A stretch of 64,000 nucleotides of DNA from Homalodisca vitripennis (GCF_021130785.1 NC_060209.1:22382001-22446000), one strand, 5' to 3'. Positions 35,767 through 46,422 are shown, counted from the first letter of the stretch. Notes: generated by a model from the sequence alone, not told the origin. Translations and numbers: made by a program.

Positions 35767-36173
35767 TTAAATATTACGTTTACTTTAATGTGGAGTTGTA
35801 TCGTTAAGATTTTGGAAAAAACACCCTGATTAGCAAATGCAATAATAAATTTGCATAATAAAACTTACCTGAGTGTAATAAGTAGCTTCTCGTCACATTC
35901 AATCGGCTGCTTTACAAAATTTGTATATTTGACCTCCATATGAGGAGAAATTAAGTTCAATATATATTCAAAGGTACTGTAATCCATTCTGGTGTACTGG
36001 AAAAATCTATCTGGATATTTCTTCAACTGGGGAAACAGATGGTGGTACTCTCCAAATTCCATACGCTGCCTATTTTACAGGGTGCACTGCACAACTTCTA
36101 TTACCTAAAAACAATCATTTTCAGTGCACTATTCTCATACAACACAAAAATCGTCATCACTGTCTGAAGACAT
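33409..36173 (-). pseudogene. Harbinger DDE transposase gene, frameshifted
   Basis: A leader beginning MSSDSDDDF may start at 36173. The N-terminal exon (36062-35864) reads MEFGEYHHLFPQLKKYPDRF and on to KLLITLR, and ends at a donor CTCAG|GTAAGT. The acceptor TTTCAG at about 34333 resumes YLATGASFRSLSFTFRIGAT, giving the family's conserved R-Y-L-A-T-G junction. Then follow FPNCIGCIDVKHVRI (first Asp), YRFSMIDVGGFGKQNDG (second Asp), MVFLGDEAYPL (Glu), TPYP, and RARKTIECTFGI with WRILAKSIE in a shifted frame, ending near 33409. The catalytic D-D-E residues survive, but at least four frameshifts break the frame; one is an extra A in an A run near 34055. The 1.5-kb intron holds the second exon of the MADF gene on the plus strand. 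Confidence 0.88.
35709..35768. repeat. (TA)n/(AAAT)n microsatellite
   Basis: An AAAT-rich start passes into about 35 bp of pure TA. It lies inside the Harbinger element, between the MADF 3' end and the transposase N-terminal exon. Confidence 0.95.
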
Positions 36174-36266
36174 ATTGAAAAGTGAACAACTGAAGCCTCT
36201 TGATTCACCGCGTTGATCGCCGCCGTACTATGTGCATGTGAAGCACCGCTAGCATCGGGGGTCAAA

Positions 36267-36327
36267 AACCCTCTCAGCTACCTTCTCCGCTACACCCTAG
36301 CCTCGCCGCTCCACTATGTTTTTACCC
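36267..36327 (-). repeat. Harbinger right terminal inverted repeat
   Basis: Inverted counterpart of 33028-33088. The inner edge is followed by the palindrome-like gggggtcaaaaaccc. Confidence 0.95.
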
Positions 36328-36330
36328 TAA

Positions 36331-37007
36331 GACAGTCCTCAGTTTCTGTGTTATAGTAGAACTTGGTCAATTCGAACGTTGTTGATTCGAAATCTTAAAT
36401 AATTCAAACTTTTGTATTATGTGTAATGTACAAACAGAGTACTTAAATCTAGTTTCTTTTGGATAGTTCTTAGTTTTTATGGTGTAACTATTTTATGTTT
36501 AATGAATAAAAATATACAACGATACCATTTCTTAATACGGTAAATAAAAGAGCTTTCGTACTTTTATACACGTAAATGTATTTAAATTTCGTTCAATTAT
36601 AGTAAAATTTATTCTTTAATTCGTTTATATACTTCAATAGATATAAGATACAATACCTTTCCTTCACTCTCGCTAAATACTCAAACTCTTGTAAGTTTAT
36701 GTAGAAAACTGGCAAAAACTTACATAACGCAACTGACAATAGAGATATACTTCAAAATAATTACCCTTAATCTTTAGCTATATAAAATATATTATATTAA
36801 TAAAATTATGTAAAAAGCTACGTCACCATGTTCAGTTTGGCCAAGGTAACAAAGCAAATAAAATTACGAGATAATAATTGGTTTAAAACCTGTTTGTTTA
36901 TTAAACTCTAAAGTATTCAAAGTCAAGACCTCTCAACTTGGGTTAAATCAATTAATAAATCCTGGTGAACTTCTGGATGAACTGGTGGGTGACGGGAAAT
37001 AAGACTA
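36331..37007. other. Stretch without recognisable gene
   Basis: AT-rich; nothing recognised. Confidence 0.4.
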
Positions 37008-37480
37008 ACTTTTAATGGAAACCCACAAATAATAGCTGATGAGAAGCTTCAGAGTTTATATTTGGTGACTTTTAATGGTAGACTACAGATAATAGCTGAT
37101 GAGAAGCTTCAGAGTTTCTTTGTTGTGACTTCTAATGGGAGGGTACAGAAAATAGCTTATGAGAAGCTTCAGAGTTTCTTTATTGTGACTTCTAATGGAA
37201 GGCTACAGAAAATAGATGATGAGAAGCTTCAGTGTTTCTTTATTGTGACTTCTAATGGGAGGCTACAGAAAATAAATTATGAGAAGCATCAGAGTTTCTT
37301 TGTTGTGACTTCTAATGGGAGGGTACAGAAAATAGCTGATGAGAAGCTTCAGAGTTTCTTTATTGTGACTTGTAATGGAAGGCTACAGAAAATAGATGAT
37401 GAGAAGCTTCAGTGTTTCTGTTTTGTGACTTTTAATGGGACGCTACAGAAATGAACTGATTAGAAGCTTCGCAGTTACTT
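37008..37480 (+). repeat. 60-bp minisatellite, about 8 copies, open in one frame
   Basis: The period is exactly 60 bp: gtgacttctaatgggaggct, then acagaaaatagctgatgaga, then agcttcagagtttctttatt. Because 60 is divisible by three and no unit carries a stop, a 130-codon open frame (37062-37454) reads as a 20-residue repeat close to VTSNGRLQKIADEKLQSFFI. Some unit differences are silent (AATGGG, AATGGA, AATGGT), others are not. A stop codon immediately precedes the array in this frame and no flanking exon was found, so a satellite is more likely than a gene. Confidence 0.92.
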
Positions 37481-37914
37481 TTAAACGACTTTTCTTTAAG
37501 TATACAGAGAAAAAATTTCCATTACAACATTATATCTGAACATTATTCCAAGATTAACTAAAACTTTGATAATTGGTTAAATGTTTACTTATTGTTTGCT
37601 GCCTGTTATTGATGCTGCTTGGAGAATCTTAAAGGAAAGAAATTTCTTTTAATACGTGTTATAATAGTAATCATTTTTTTCAATTTATGACTTTATCTGA
37701 ATAATACTTTATTGTAATATTAGTTTGATCAAACAAAACTGCTTATTAAGAAAATCGATCTCAGTATGTTACAGAAATATGAATAAATATGGAGTAACAC
37801 GTCCGTTAATACATAATTTTACTTAATGTCATAAAAGGTAATGATCAATAATACTAAATACCGGATTCTGGGTAGTAATTATCAGGTGGGAGTGTAAAAC
37901 ACTTTATTTTGTAC

Positions 37915-38480
37915 TAGCGTTATCCGCGGCTTCGCGCTCAATTTCGTAGGTTTTGCTCCTGTATGAGCACCGCTGGTTGAAGTGAATTATATTACCAAGT
38001 AATGTTGAGTTTGTCTTCTTCTCACGATCAATAAATATGTTACAAGTGTATATTTATGGTCATTTTAATTTACTCCGATCTTAGTTTTTTCTTTCTTCCC
38101 CGCTGAAGAAAATATATATACGAGTGCATATGCAGCTCTGAAAAGCCTACTTTTGTCAAAAGGCAACTAAGATATGTTTCATAATAGTCTTTAAGTGTAT
38201 AATAGTAAAAGTACTTACTCTCTTATATCTGCACTGCTAGTAGTTACCCGCTGCTTTCCACACAACTTTGTAGGCGTTGTTTCTGTATGACCACTTCAGT
38301 TTCGAGTAAATTATATTTCCGACGCCATGCTGAGTTTGCTTTGTTGCCACAATCAAGAAAATACACGAAGAAGTTTATATTTGAGACCACTGTAATTTAC
38401 TTCGTTCTTAGTATGTTTTTTTCCATAGTTGATTTTCTTTTTTTTCCTATCAAGAAACTATATATCACAGATTATACAAG
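37915..38480 (-). mobile_element. Helitron-like (or HINE-like) repeat ends, two tandem pieces
   Basis: The inverse complement of 37915-37940 reads gccgcggataacgCTAGT, the same terminus as 39080-39101 and 49907-49925. Two internal copies of a gagttt.c.ttgttgcc...gatcaagaaaata block lie about 320 bp apart (38005 and 38325). A CTAG|T end downstream of small hairpins suggests a Helitron-type 3' end, but the class is uncertain. Confidence 0.35.
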
Positions 38481-38569
38481 CCTAACTCTGTCAAAACAGA
38501 ACTAATATGGGGTTTATATAAGTTTTTACATGTACTGTATAGTAAAAGTTAGATAGTAACTTTTATATA

Positions 38570-38573
38570 TAAT

Positions 38574-38636
<63 letters not shown>

Positions 38637-39101
38637 GAATGTTTGTGTGTTTGTCCTTTATGGGATCGTAAGCTATTTGACCGATCATTTCGAAAATTTG
38701 TATGTATATGTATTTTTTCACGAAGAAGGTTTCTATTCTATGTATATTGATGTAACTCGCCTGCAGGTGACGTTGCCGAAGATAATAGTTTTCAAAGCGC
38801 CTGCACATTATAAATTGCAATTGCGAGACAGTTACGAATATTTAATAGCCAAACACTATTTGAAGGCGCTAATTTATGATTTGTCTTGAAGAATTTCTGG
38901 TTGAACTTAAAGCTTGAGTGTTAGACCACTTTATAATAAAACACATGTACGTGTGCAATGGCTATAAACATATACAGATTTTCTTGATCGTGGCAACAAA
39001 GGAAACTCTACATCGGCGTTGGAAATATAATTTACTTGAGCCAGAAGTGCACATACACGGGTAACGCTTACGAAAAGCGTGCGAAGCCGCGGGAAACAGC
39101 T
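38570..39101 (+). mobile_element. Helitron-like nonautonomous element with TA microsatellite
   Basis: Starts TC followed by about 65 bp of TA, then aatgaatgtttgtgtgtttg and a gaccgatcatttcgaaaatt block common in insect repeats. It ends aacgcttacgaaaagcgt (hairpin), gcgaagccgcgggaaacag, CTAG|T. A TC start, a 3' hairpin, a CTAG end and no TIRs fit Helitron/Helentron-derived elements. The 84-codon frame at 38635-38889 is not conserved coding sequence. It lies in the opposite orientation to the related pieces at 37915-38480. Confidence 0.4.
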
Positions 39102-39589
39102 AGTACTTAGCTATTATTTGATAACAATTTACAATTATAAATACATTAACAATGGCACTATTGTTTTGTTTCAATTTACAAGCTGGAAAATATTTTCAAT
39201 ATTTTAGAACATTCAGAGCTGTTATTGGTACATTAGTTCAAAATGACAGTTCAGCGAACTTTCATCTGACATTGTTCTTGCCGACTGCTTCGAAGGGAGT
39301 CTTCGGAGTCACATTCTGACCATATTATGTTTGAGGACATTTTCTAAGGTAGAAGAGTACTTACCTAATTGCTGAAATCAAAAACGGCACTAAAAATAAT
39401 GGTTACTCTTTAGAGAATTTACTCACTATAAATGTAAACAAATTTAAAATATCAAACAATGTTTACACAGAACAGTTGGTTACATTTGAGAGGGTCTTTC
39501 AATTAATATTCCACAACTTTAGAGGCCAAGATGGGATTTTTCACCACTTTAAAGACCAGAGGGGCGTAGGGATTTTCGAAATAAGAATA

Positions 39590-39710
39590 GTCCTTTATTT
39601 TTACCGAGGACCGTAAGATTGTCCATGTAAAATTTCAGTACGACCGGTTCAATAGTTTGCGCTTTAAAGCAAATCAAACAAACACTTTCGCATTTATAAT
39701 ATTATTAAAG
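39590..39710 (-). repeat. Interspersed repeat end, copy 2 (inverted)
   Basis: The inverse complement matches 29500-29620: ataaatgcgaaagtgtttgt, then caaactattgaaccgg, then tgaaattttacatgga. Noncoding; probably the end of an unclassified element. Confidence 0.4.
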
Positions 39711-39889
39711 AATTCCGGGCGTAACTTAATAACTGTAGGTGACATGCACAAAATATTATGAACAAATCAATCAGAATTCCGTTGTTATCTTTTTTGATTA
39801 CTTGGAAAAAACTTTTTTATATTACAATTCTTTAAAATAAAAGTTTAATGTCAAGTTGACATTTATCCTTTGTTGTGTTGAAAGAGCAT

Positions 39890-40020
39890 TCTGATAAAGT
39901 AAAGTGTATTATTGTGACAGTAAATTATAATACTGCGATGAAGTAAAGAATAATATTGTGATGAAGTAAAGTATGGTATTGTGACAGAGTAAAGTTGAGT
40001 TTTATGATAGAGTAAGGAAC
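39890..40020. repeat. 22-23-bp imperfect tandem repeat
   Basis: About six degenerate units of tgtgatgaagtaaagtatggtat type. Short, AT-rich and noncoding. Confidence 0.75.
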
Positions 40021-40699
40021 TCAGCAACCCATCAGAGTTTGGCTACAATATTTTTATAATTATTTGTTGATTGAGAACAATCCATCCTTTAAACATTACT
40101 GAAACCTTTTCAGAATAATAATTAATATTGAAATGTAATCATTGTTTTGAAGTTACATGCTTGAAAAGAAATGAATTTTTTAGGGTTCCATTGTTAAACT
40201 TATATTGCATTTTGTCTAAATATGATGGCTTAAAATATAAACATACGCTGTAAAAATTATATTTATATTAGTAAAACACTCTGTGCAAACAAAGTATAGA
40301 ATATAAAATACATATATGACAGATATGAACTTTTAGTAGATAAAACTTTGAAAAGGAAATTATGGTTATACAATTTTCTTTTTCGATTATTTTTATAGTA
40401 TGATTTTTCCTTTGTGTTCAAATCAAGATAAGGGTTAAAATCTAAATAAAAGGGTTAGAATTTTGGCTTCATCATCTAAAATTTACTTTTACCGTACGAT
40501 TTTTGACAAACCTACGTGTACAATTTATACGCACTACTCAGTATGCAAAATTCAAAATATTTAAAATCTTTAAATACTCACAAAATATTTCTTTGTGCTG
40601 TCCTAAATTATTTTTTTATTTTACATTATCAGTTGCCCCATGACAACCATAAACCCCCCTTTACAAATAAATCAAATTTACTGTACCCTCCAAACGTCC
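40021..40699. other. Stretch without recognisable gene
   Basis: AT-rich; nothing recognised. Confidence 0.4.
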
Positions 40700-40930
40700 A
40701 GCTAGTATAAGTCAAACAAATTAATCTGTTAGATTTGAGTGCGGATATAACTGAATATTGATGAGTTCACAAACGAGAGGCAACACTGGATAATTAAACA
40801 CAGTGGCTGCGTGGGTGGCAGGACTGGGCAGGAGGGTGGGGGACGTCAGAGTGGTGAGAAGGGCAGGGAGGTGTTGACCTGTTGCCTCTTATGGGAAGAG
40901 CCATTTAATTCAAAATCGATATGATCTGAT
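40700..40930 (+). repeat. 230-bp interspersed repeat, copy 1
   Basis: Homologous to 59750-59999 in the same orientation. It has AT-rich outer parts (ttaatctgttag; atttaattcaaaatcgatat), a GC- and purine-rich centre (gggtggcaggactgggcagg) and an inverted pair gagaggcaaca and tgttgcctctt around the centre. This could be a small foldback element. Noncoding. Confidence 0.7.
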
Positions 40931-41019
40931 GATATTTGGTACGCTAGTGTATAATTTCAGGTATACCAACTACGTGTTTATTTCGTTGCATAATACCGAG
41001 ACCACGCTGCGGTTCTCTT

Positions 41020-41520
41020 GATTCTTACAATATTACTGGACTATATTTTCGTCAGTATTTCCATTAAAATACCACTTAGTGTTTAGCCACTGCTATACCT
41101 TTACCAGTACATCCCAGACCATACAACTGCCTGTAATTGATTTAAAACATTCGTTTGATATTTGTTGTTACAGTTTGGCCTAGATCAGATGTATAAAATT
41201 CAGTTTTAAATGTACAGGATAAACATTGTAGTGATGATAAAGCGGTAAAGCCATTTCGCTCGTTACCTTTATCTGATAGGCTCACTACTCCACCACACTG
41301 TTTACAAGATAACATCAGTTTTATCATGACAAATAAAATATCCATGGATACAAACAATACTGCTAATTTTTGTACCAAGAAAATCATCAAACTGTACTGA
41401 CCTTCGTTCCTTATTGCAAGGAGATGTAAGGCATAATCCTATTTTGTCCCAAAGGTTTTATCTCACCTTCCTGGTTTACATACATGTTTCCTGTAAACTT
41501 TCGTTTCTTGCACCATGTTT
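41020..41520 (-). pseudogene. Mutator-like (MULE) transposase relic, N-terminal part
   Basis: The minus strand starts MKTWCKKRKFTGNMYVNQEG, like the basic G-N-x-Y start of insect Mutator-like transposases. A shifted 82-codon frame (41142-41390) carries CKQCGGVVSLSDKGNERNGF and LQCLSCTFKTEFYTS, the paired C-x-x-C zinc-binding segment of that family. Next comes QLYGLGCTGKGIAVAKH, which corresponds to the conserved Y-G-x-R-x-x-G-x-G-x-x-x-A region. After that the similarity fades and stops accumulate. The catalytic core is not visible. The family is recognised from motif order only. Confidence 0.5.
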
Positions 41521-43127
41521 TCATCCTAAGCATTTGTGTTCAGAGAAAGAACTATACAAATATTAAAACAGCAATTGAAATAGCTTTCACAGATTCACAA
41601 CACCAAAACTATAACCTTTCACAATTTCTCTTGATTAACATCAGGATTTATATACTTCTTACTGCACACAGCTGTTTAGACAGGTTAGCCAACACACAAG
41701 TTTTTAAAATAAAGTGCTCTCAACAAAACACAAATATAATAATCATCCCAAGTGAAGTGTCAATTATTCAACCAATTCTGCCTGTTCATGAAGAAAACAG
41801 TAGATGCAGGTTTATTTTAAAACTTAATACTTAGAAATGTCAAAAATATAACCTTTTGGCACAGTTCTTTTAAGAAAGAAACGTACTTCAACGACTAAAA
41901 TTAAAAAGTTAATAAAAAACATGTTTTTCGTTTAGCCCCTCTTAAGGCTTCTTTCAGAGAATAAAAATTTGCAAGTATCTTCTTCCTTACAGAGGGTGCT
42001 GAAAATTCGCAAAGGAAAGTTTTTTTTTTAAATGCCTAAATAATACTTGATAATGCTAGAGAATAGGCACACTCCTTGCACAAATTGAAAACAGGATCAA
42101 ACCAATAGCTGCGACTCGTTTAACAAATTTGTTTAATTTTCAATGAAGCAGTTGTAAAGTATACGGAGCTGGTAATTGCATACTGTTACACAGAGATAAA
42201 GAACCATTGCATTTTGTAGTTACTGTTAATATAACTTGTTCTTTGTTTATTGTGCGTTATGACACAAATCGAGAACAGTTATCACAAATTATCCAGTGTG
42301 GTCACAAATAAAGTCAGTCTTTTATAGCCATCTTTCTACATAAGTATACTTTATACAGTTCCACTTCGCTTTGTCGTTAGTTACATCTACTCGTTAGTTT
42401 TTACCATCAAACCCTAACAAATCGTTACATTTTATAATATTTTTTGTAATAAAACTATTTCACAATATAGCTATACCCAACTTGTTTTGGCCAAAACCTA
42501 TGCAATCATCAGGAACATAAATCGTTTGGTTTTTACTTCTCTGAATAAGCTTTAGAGTCGCCCTCATCTCGAGTGTCTTTTTTCTAAAAAGCGGTAAGTG
42601 ATTTTTATACTTATAATTAAATTTGTCCACTATAGATGGATACACGTTGAACATCTCTGTTTTGTCCGAGGCAATTATCTGAATCAAATACGAATTATTT
42701 CACACCATGTAACAAGCATATTTTGCTTATAATAAAATATGCTGCCAGGTTCAGGGAAGAGGAACGTCGTCTGCAAGTCACAGACAGCTACACTAATTGA
42801 CTTGTCAGTTTCGGCTCTTTTCTTATCTTTTTCTTTCATCTCTCACAGTTTTTTTTTTAATAAGGACAACTTATTTTCAGCCATACATTTCTTTCATCAT
42901 CAGCACATAATTTAAAAGCATTGCATAACTCGCATTGACCGTAAACTCAGATTAAACTATGAATTGAATAGGTACGTCAATGTACTGCTTCGATGTTGCA
43001 AGTGCAGTTTCACAATCCTTCCAGGTTTTTTTTTTTAATCCTTCCTTCAAATATGTTTGTTGCTTATACCCTTTTCTCACATTGTGGTACTCAACGCTTT
43101 TTAAAGATTCCCTTTAACTGGAAATTG
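41521..43127. other. Stretch without recognisable gene
   Basis: Open frames of 116 codons (41484-41834, plus) and 75 codons (42460-42687, minus) lack recognised motifs and have ordinary AT-rich composition; I do not call them genes. Confidence 0.4.
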
Positions 43128-43367
43128 CCGTATATCCGGAGGTTAGGCAGCTTGCGTCCTGGCGCTGCCGTATATGCGGCAGTTAGGCAGCTCGCGTCCT
43201 GGCGCTGCCGTATATCTGGCGGTTAGGCCGCTCGCGTCCTGGCGCTGCCGTATATCCGGCGGTTAGGCCGCTCGCGTCTTGGCGCTGCCGTATATGCGGC
43301 GGTTAGGCAGCTCGCGTACTGGCGCTGCCGTATATGCGGGAGTTTGGCAGCTCGCGTACTGGCATTG
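43128..43367. repeat. 40-bp CpG-rich minisatellite, 6 copies
   Basis: Six units of ccgtatatgcggcggttagg, then cagctcgcgtcctggcgctg. Each unit holds a near-palindrome gccgtatat.cggc and several CpGs, which makes a sharp GC island in AT-rich DNA. A decayed seventh unit follows. The 14-bp phrase agcttgcgtcttgg recurs at about 47360. Confidence 0.95.
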
Positions 43368-44181
43368 CCCTCTATACGAGAGTAAGCAGACGTTTCGAAA
43401 ATCGGTTATTAATTACGTTTTCGATATTTCTGTCTAAAACCGAGTTTCAATCAATGGGACAGTAATCGAGGTATTGATTGAAGTCTATTATTATCCAATA
43501 AATCTAAATTTATTCCTCTTTATTTGGTTAGAATAAACCTTTGGATGAGTAAATATTTCGACTGTGACCAGCTGTTGGCCAACTATCTTGTTAATTACGT
43601 CTACTGTCATTGTGTTTTGGCATTTGCCTAATTGGTTTATTTCGAGTTTATGTCTGTTTTGGTCATTATTAATGTGGCTGATGAAGACACACTCAATTTT
43701 AGGGACAAATCGAGTGATGTGAGAGAACTATTAGATAAATTGGAACCAGCTTCCTTATCAGGTTATTTCAAAGTTCAATTTTTGTGTGAATAGAAATGTA
43801 GGAAAAAACAAGCTAGTATTATTATTCCTTGAGTTTATATATATAATAAGTCATTCATAGGTTGGATTTCAGTGTTTTAAAGCAATTTGTTGTTGGCTGA
43901 ACATCCAATGTTAGTGAACATTTTGAAAAACTTCAAAAATTGCCAAAATAAGTAAACATAATTTAATTAAAGCCACTAAAACTGTATATATTTTTAGTAA
44001 TTATAAATTTGTATTCATTTTGCATATTTTTGAATTTTTATAAATCTTTCACACATACTATATGATAAGATGCTGAAATTTGTAAAAAAATTAAAAACTA
44101 TTCAAGCACCAAACTCTTTTTTGAAATTAAAAAGTAATAACAAATAAAATATATTATTATTATTTGTAATATTCTAAAAAC

Positions 44182-44183
<2 letters not shown>
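43368..44183. other. Stretch without recognisable gene
   Basis: Nothing recognised. Confidence 0.4.

Positions 44184-44217
<34 letters not shown>
44184..44217. repeat. (TA)n microsatellite
   Basis: About 34 bp of TA dinucleotide. Confidence 0.95.
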
Positions 44218-44219
<2 letters not shown>

Positions 44220-44470
44220 AGGTAAGAAGAATATTTACACAGTTTAAAGTAAAGCTTACAAACGGCTGAAAAAAGATACCAGTACAGGAGAAGACACCGC
44301 CAGTTGGATGGTTTCTCAGTGCGTGTAGTAGAATCTTATATATTACATGTATTTAATTATTTCTAAAATCATTACCATACACACCTACACTTAACAGTAC
44401 ACTCTAATCTTCCCTCAATATGTATACATTTAAGAACATATGTTGTTTAGGACATGTTGTTATGTTGTAA

Positions 44471-44603
44471 CAGCTGAAATTAGACCGTTATCAGGGGATG
44501 TAGCACCTTGTCGACTGACAAATCAGCTGATTGACTTGCAAATGCAACACGATTGCCAACATAACTGAACTAGGTTGGCCAACTTACGGTCATCGCAGCC
44601 TCG
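44471..44603 (+). repeat. LTR-like interspersed repeat, copy 1
   Basis: About 90 percent identical to 63244-63371 over attagaccgttatcagggga, tgtagcaccttgtcgactga and gccaacataactgaac. Upstream is TGTTGTAAC; downstream lie AATAAAG and CATTACA (about 44685-44703), as at the ends of some LTRs. No internal retrotransposon region or clear target duplication is present, so an LTR origin is only a suggestion. Confidence 0.55.
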
Positions 44604-45059
44604 GTGCTATCTTTACATGTTGTTATTGCATTAATACACTAGACTTACAGATCAACTGCAATGTTGCCTGTTTCTATAATAAAGTTTCTGTAAAACATTA
44701 CAACATTGATCTGTACAGAGTGATCCATAAGTAGGGAATCTAACTGTGTGAAGTGGTCCTGAAGGTCTTTTTAATGAAAAATAAATCATTTTATTTGTGA
44801 GTAAAAAATGTTAATGATTTATGTTTTAATTTGATTTTTAATTCTTGAACTACTGATTTGTTTAATATTCAATAGTTTTTGTATCATTATAATTATTTTT
44901 ATGAGGCCAGTATCAACCAATAATAAATTGCTTGTTGGTTAGTGACATGAGCTATCGAATTACGACTTTTAGAAGCTCATTCATGGAAAGTAAAAATAAA
45001 AGTGGACTATACATGTGGTTCTATACAAGTATTTTACTACATAAATCTTAAGTAGACGC

Positions 45060-45350
45060 ATTTTTTCTATTTGGATATGATGAATGTGTACTTGGAAGTA
45101 GGACGTATACATCATTGATGAATGATACCTCATAAATCATAATTTTCTAATTGACTAAGAAGAATTTCATTACAAACTATGTCAAACACCCTGCTAATCT
45201 GTTTTCTGGACAGCAGCTCAGAAGTATGTTCGGCATCTTGGGAAACTACAGTCCTTCTTGCCAAAAATAGTCACTGCTTTCTACCTTGAGTACCAATAGC
45301 CAGATTGAACCTCCATGGTGTCTTTGCCCTCTTTCATGTCCTAACCACAG
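45060..45350 (-). pseudogene. LINE RT relic (motif A region)
   Basis: The minus strand reads QDAEHTSELLSRKQISRVFD, then IVCNEILLSQLENYDL, then GIIHQ. This fits RT motif A of Jockey/CR1-type LINEs (L-S-K-A-F-D-x-V-x-H-x-I-L-L-x-K-L-x-x-Y-G-I-x-G). A stop stands where the conserved Gly-Ile should be. The rest of the RT is not recognisable. Confidence 0.42.
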
Positions 45351-46092
45351 AATTTCACGGATAACTAGTCTCCACAGAAACCCTCGGAGAATTCTGAAAA
45401 GCTTTTTCCCTGTGGAGGCTTAGTCAGCAACCTGAGGTTATCTGTAGGAATCGGGCACTAGAGAACCGTCACTGGTACTAAAGGAGACCATAACCAACAC
45501 CCACAGAAATTAAACATATGGGCCGGTAAGAGTGGTAATTTTATCATAGGACCTTTTTTATTGATAGCAACATTAATGGTGTAAACTAGAACAACATGCA
45601 TAGATGATTTCAGCTCTCAACAACTTAATAAGGATATTTATTTTCTCTTACACACAACAATAATTTTTTAAACAACAAGAAGGAAACCATATAAAATGTA
45701 AAATGTAATATATAAAACTTGTTGATACAAAAATAATCATAACAAAGAAATTTATAATCAGTACCATAAGCGAAAAAATCATTGAAAAAATATTACCTTT
45801 TTCAAACAAAATACTGGACATTTAGTAAAAATTTAGGACCTTAGAAGGATAAGCCTGTTTAGAGGTTCCATTTTAACATTAACCATTACATTACTGAAAT
45901 TGGCCACGCTCATACGTAACTAAAAAAAATATACCAGTGCTAAAATAATAACATCAATACTCTTACCGCTCAACATCATTATACCATTTATATTAAATTA
46001 ACATTGGTGAAATTAAATATAATTACACACACATGGACTGTTTTCATAAAGGAACAAGAAAAAATATATTATTAAAATATAAGAGAGGTGAA

Positions 46093-46422
46093 ATATTTTG
46101 TCAACAAGGTGGAGCCCCTCTCAAATATCCAAGAGTTGTAAGGGATTCGTTAAACCATTAATTCCCTAATCATTGGTTTGGCCGGAGAGAAAGTATCGAG
46201 TGTCCCAGCCCGGTCACCTTTCCTACACTCACTAGGTTTTTGTTGTGGGACCATCTAAAACCAGTGGCATGACCAGAATCTATCGAACAATTAAGAGAAA
46301 GAATAAGAGGTGAATGAAGAAGAACTATAAATGAAATATTTCAAAGAGTCAAAAACATGTTTGTACGATGATTGTATTAATGCGTGGAGGTCCGCGGAGA
46401 GCAGTTTGAACAGTTTAATATG
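46093..46422 (+). pseudogene. Tc1/mariner-superfamily transposase C-terminal relic
   Basis: A single plus-strand frame, broken only by stops, reads IFCQQGGAPLKYPRVVRDSL, FPNHWFGRRESIECPSP, RFLLWDHLKPVA, ESIEQLRERIRG and VEVRGEQFEQFNM. This is the order of a Tc1/mariner-like DDE endonuclease: QQDGAPPH, RW-x-GR, SPDLTP-x-DFFLWG, E-L-R-x-R-I, then the C-terminal H/Q-F-E. The Asp of QQDGAP is Gly here and SPDL is SPVT, so catalytic residues are lost. There are five in-frame stops but no frameshift over 110 codons. The N-terminal half is absent. Confidence 0.75.

Larger units (their letters stand above)
33028..36327 (-). mobile_element. PIF/Harbinger DNA transposon (3,300 bp, degenerate)
   Basis: Complete ends are visible. 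About 60-bp terminal inverted repeats start GGGTTAAAAACATAGTGGAG on the left and GGGTAAAAACATAGTGGAGC on the right (inverted), differing by one indel and two substitutions. They are bounded by the 3-bp target duplication TAA (33025-33027 and 36328-36330), the size and TWA-like sequence typical of PIF/Harbinger. Inside are a DDE transposase (minus) and a MADF/BESS protein gene (plus), both broken. The well-kept ends beside decayed genes suggest loss of coding function after insertion, or mobilisation in trans. Confidence 0.95.

Noticed and set aside
38635..38889. 84-codon plus-strand frame
   Set aside because: Lies inside a Helitron-like repeat whose typical noncoding blocks explain the sequence.
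41484..41834. 116-codon plus-strand frame
   Set aside because: Its start overlaps the antisense of the Mutator-like relic; no motif or codon signal was found in the rest.
42460..42687. 75-codon minus-strand frame
   Set aside because: No recognisable motif, splice site or repeat relation; left as unassigned DNA.
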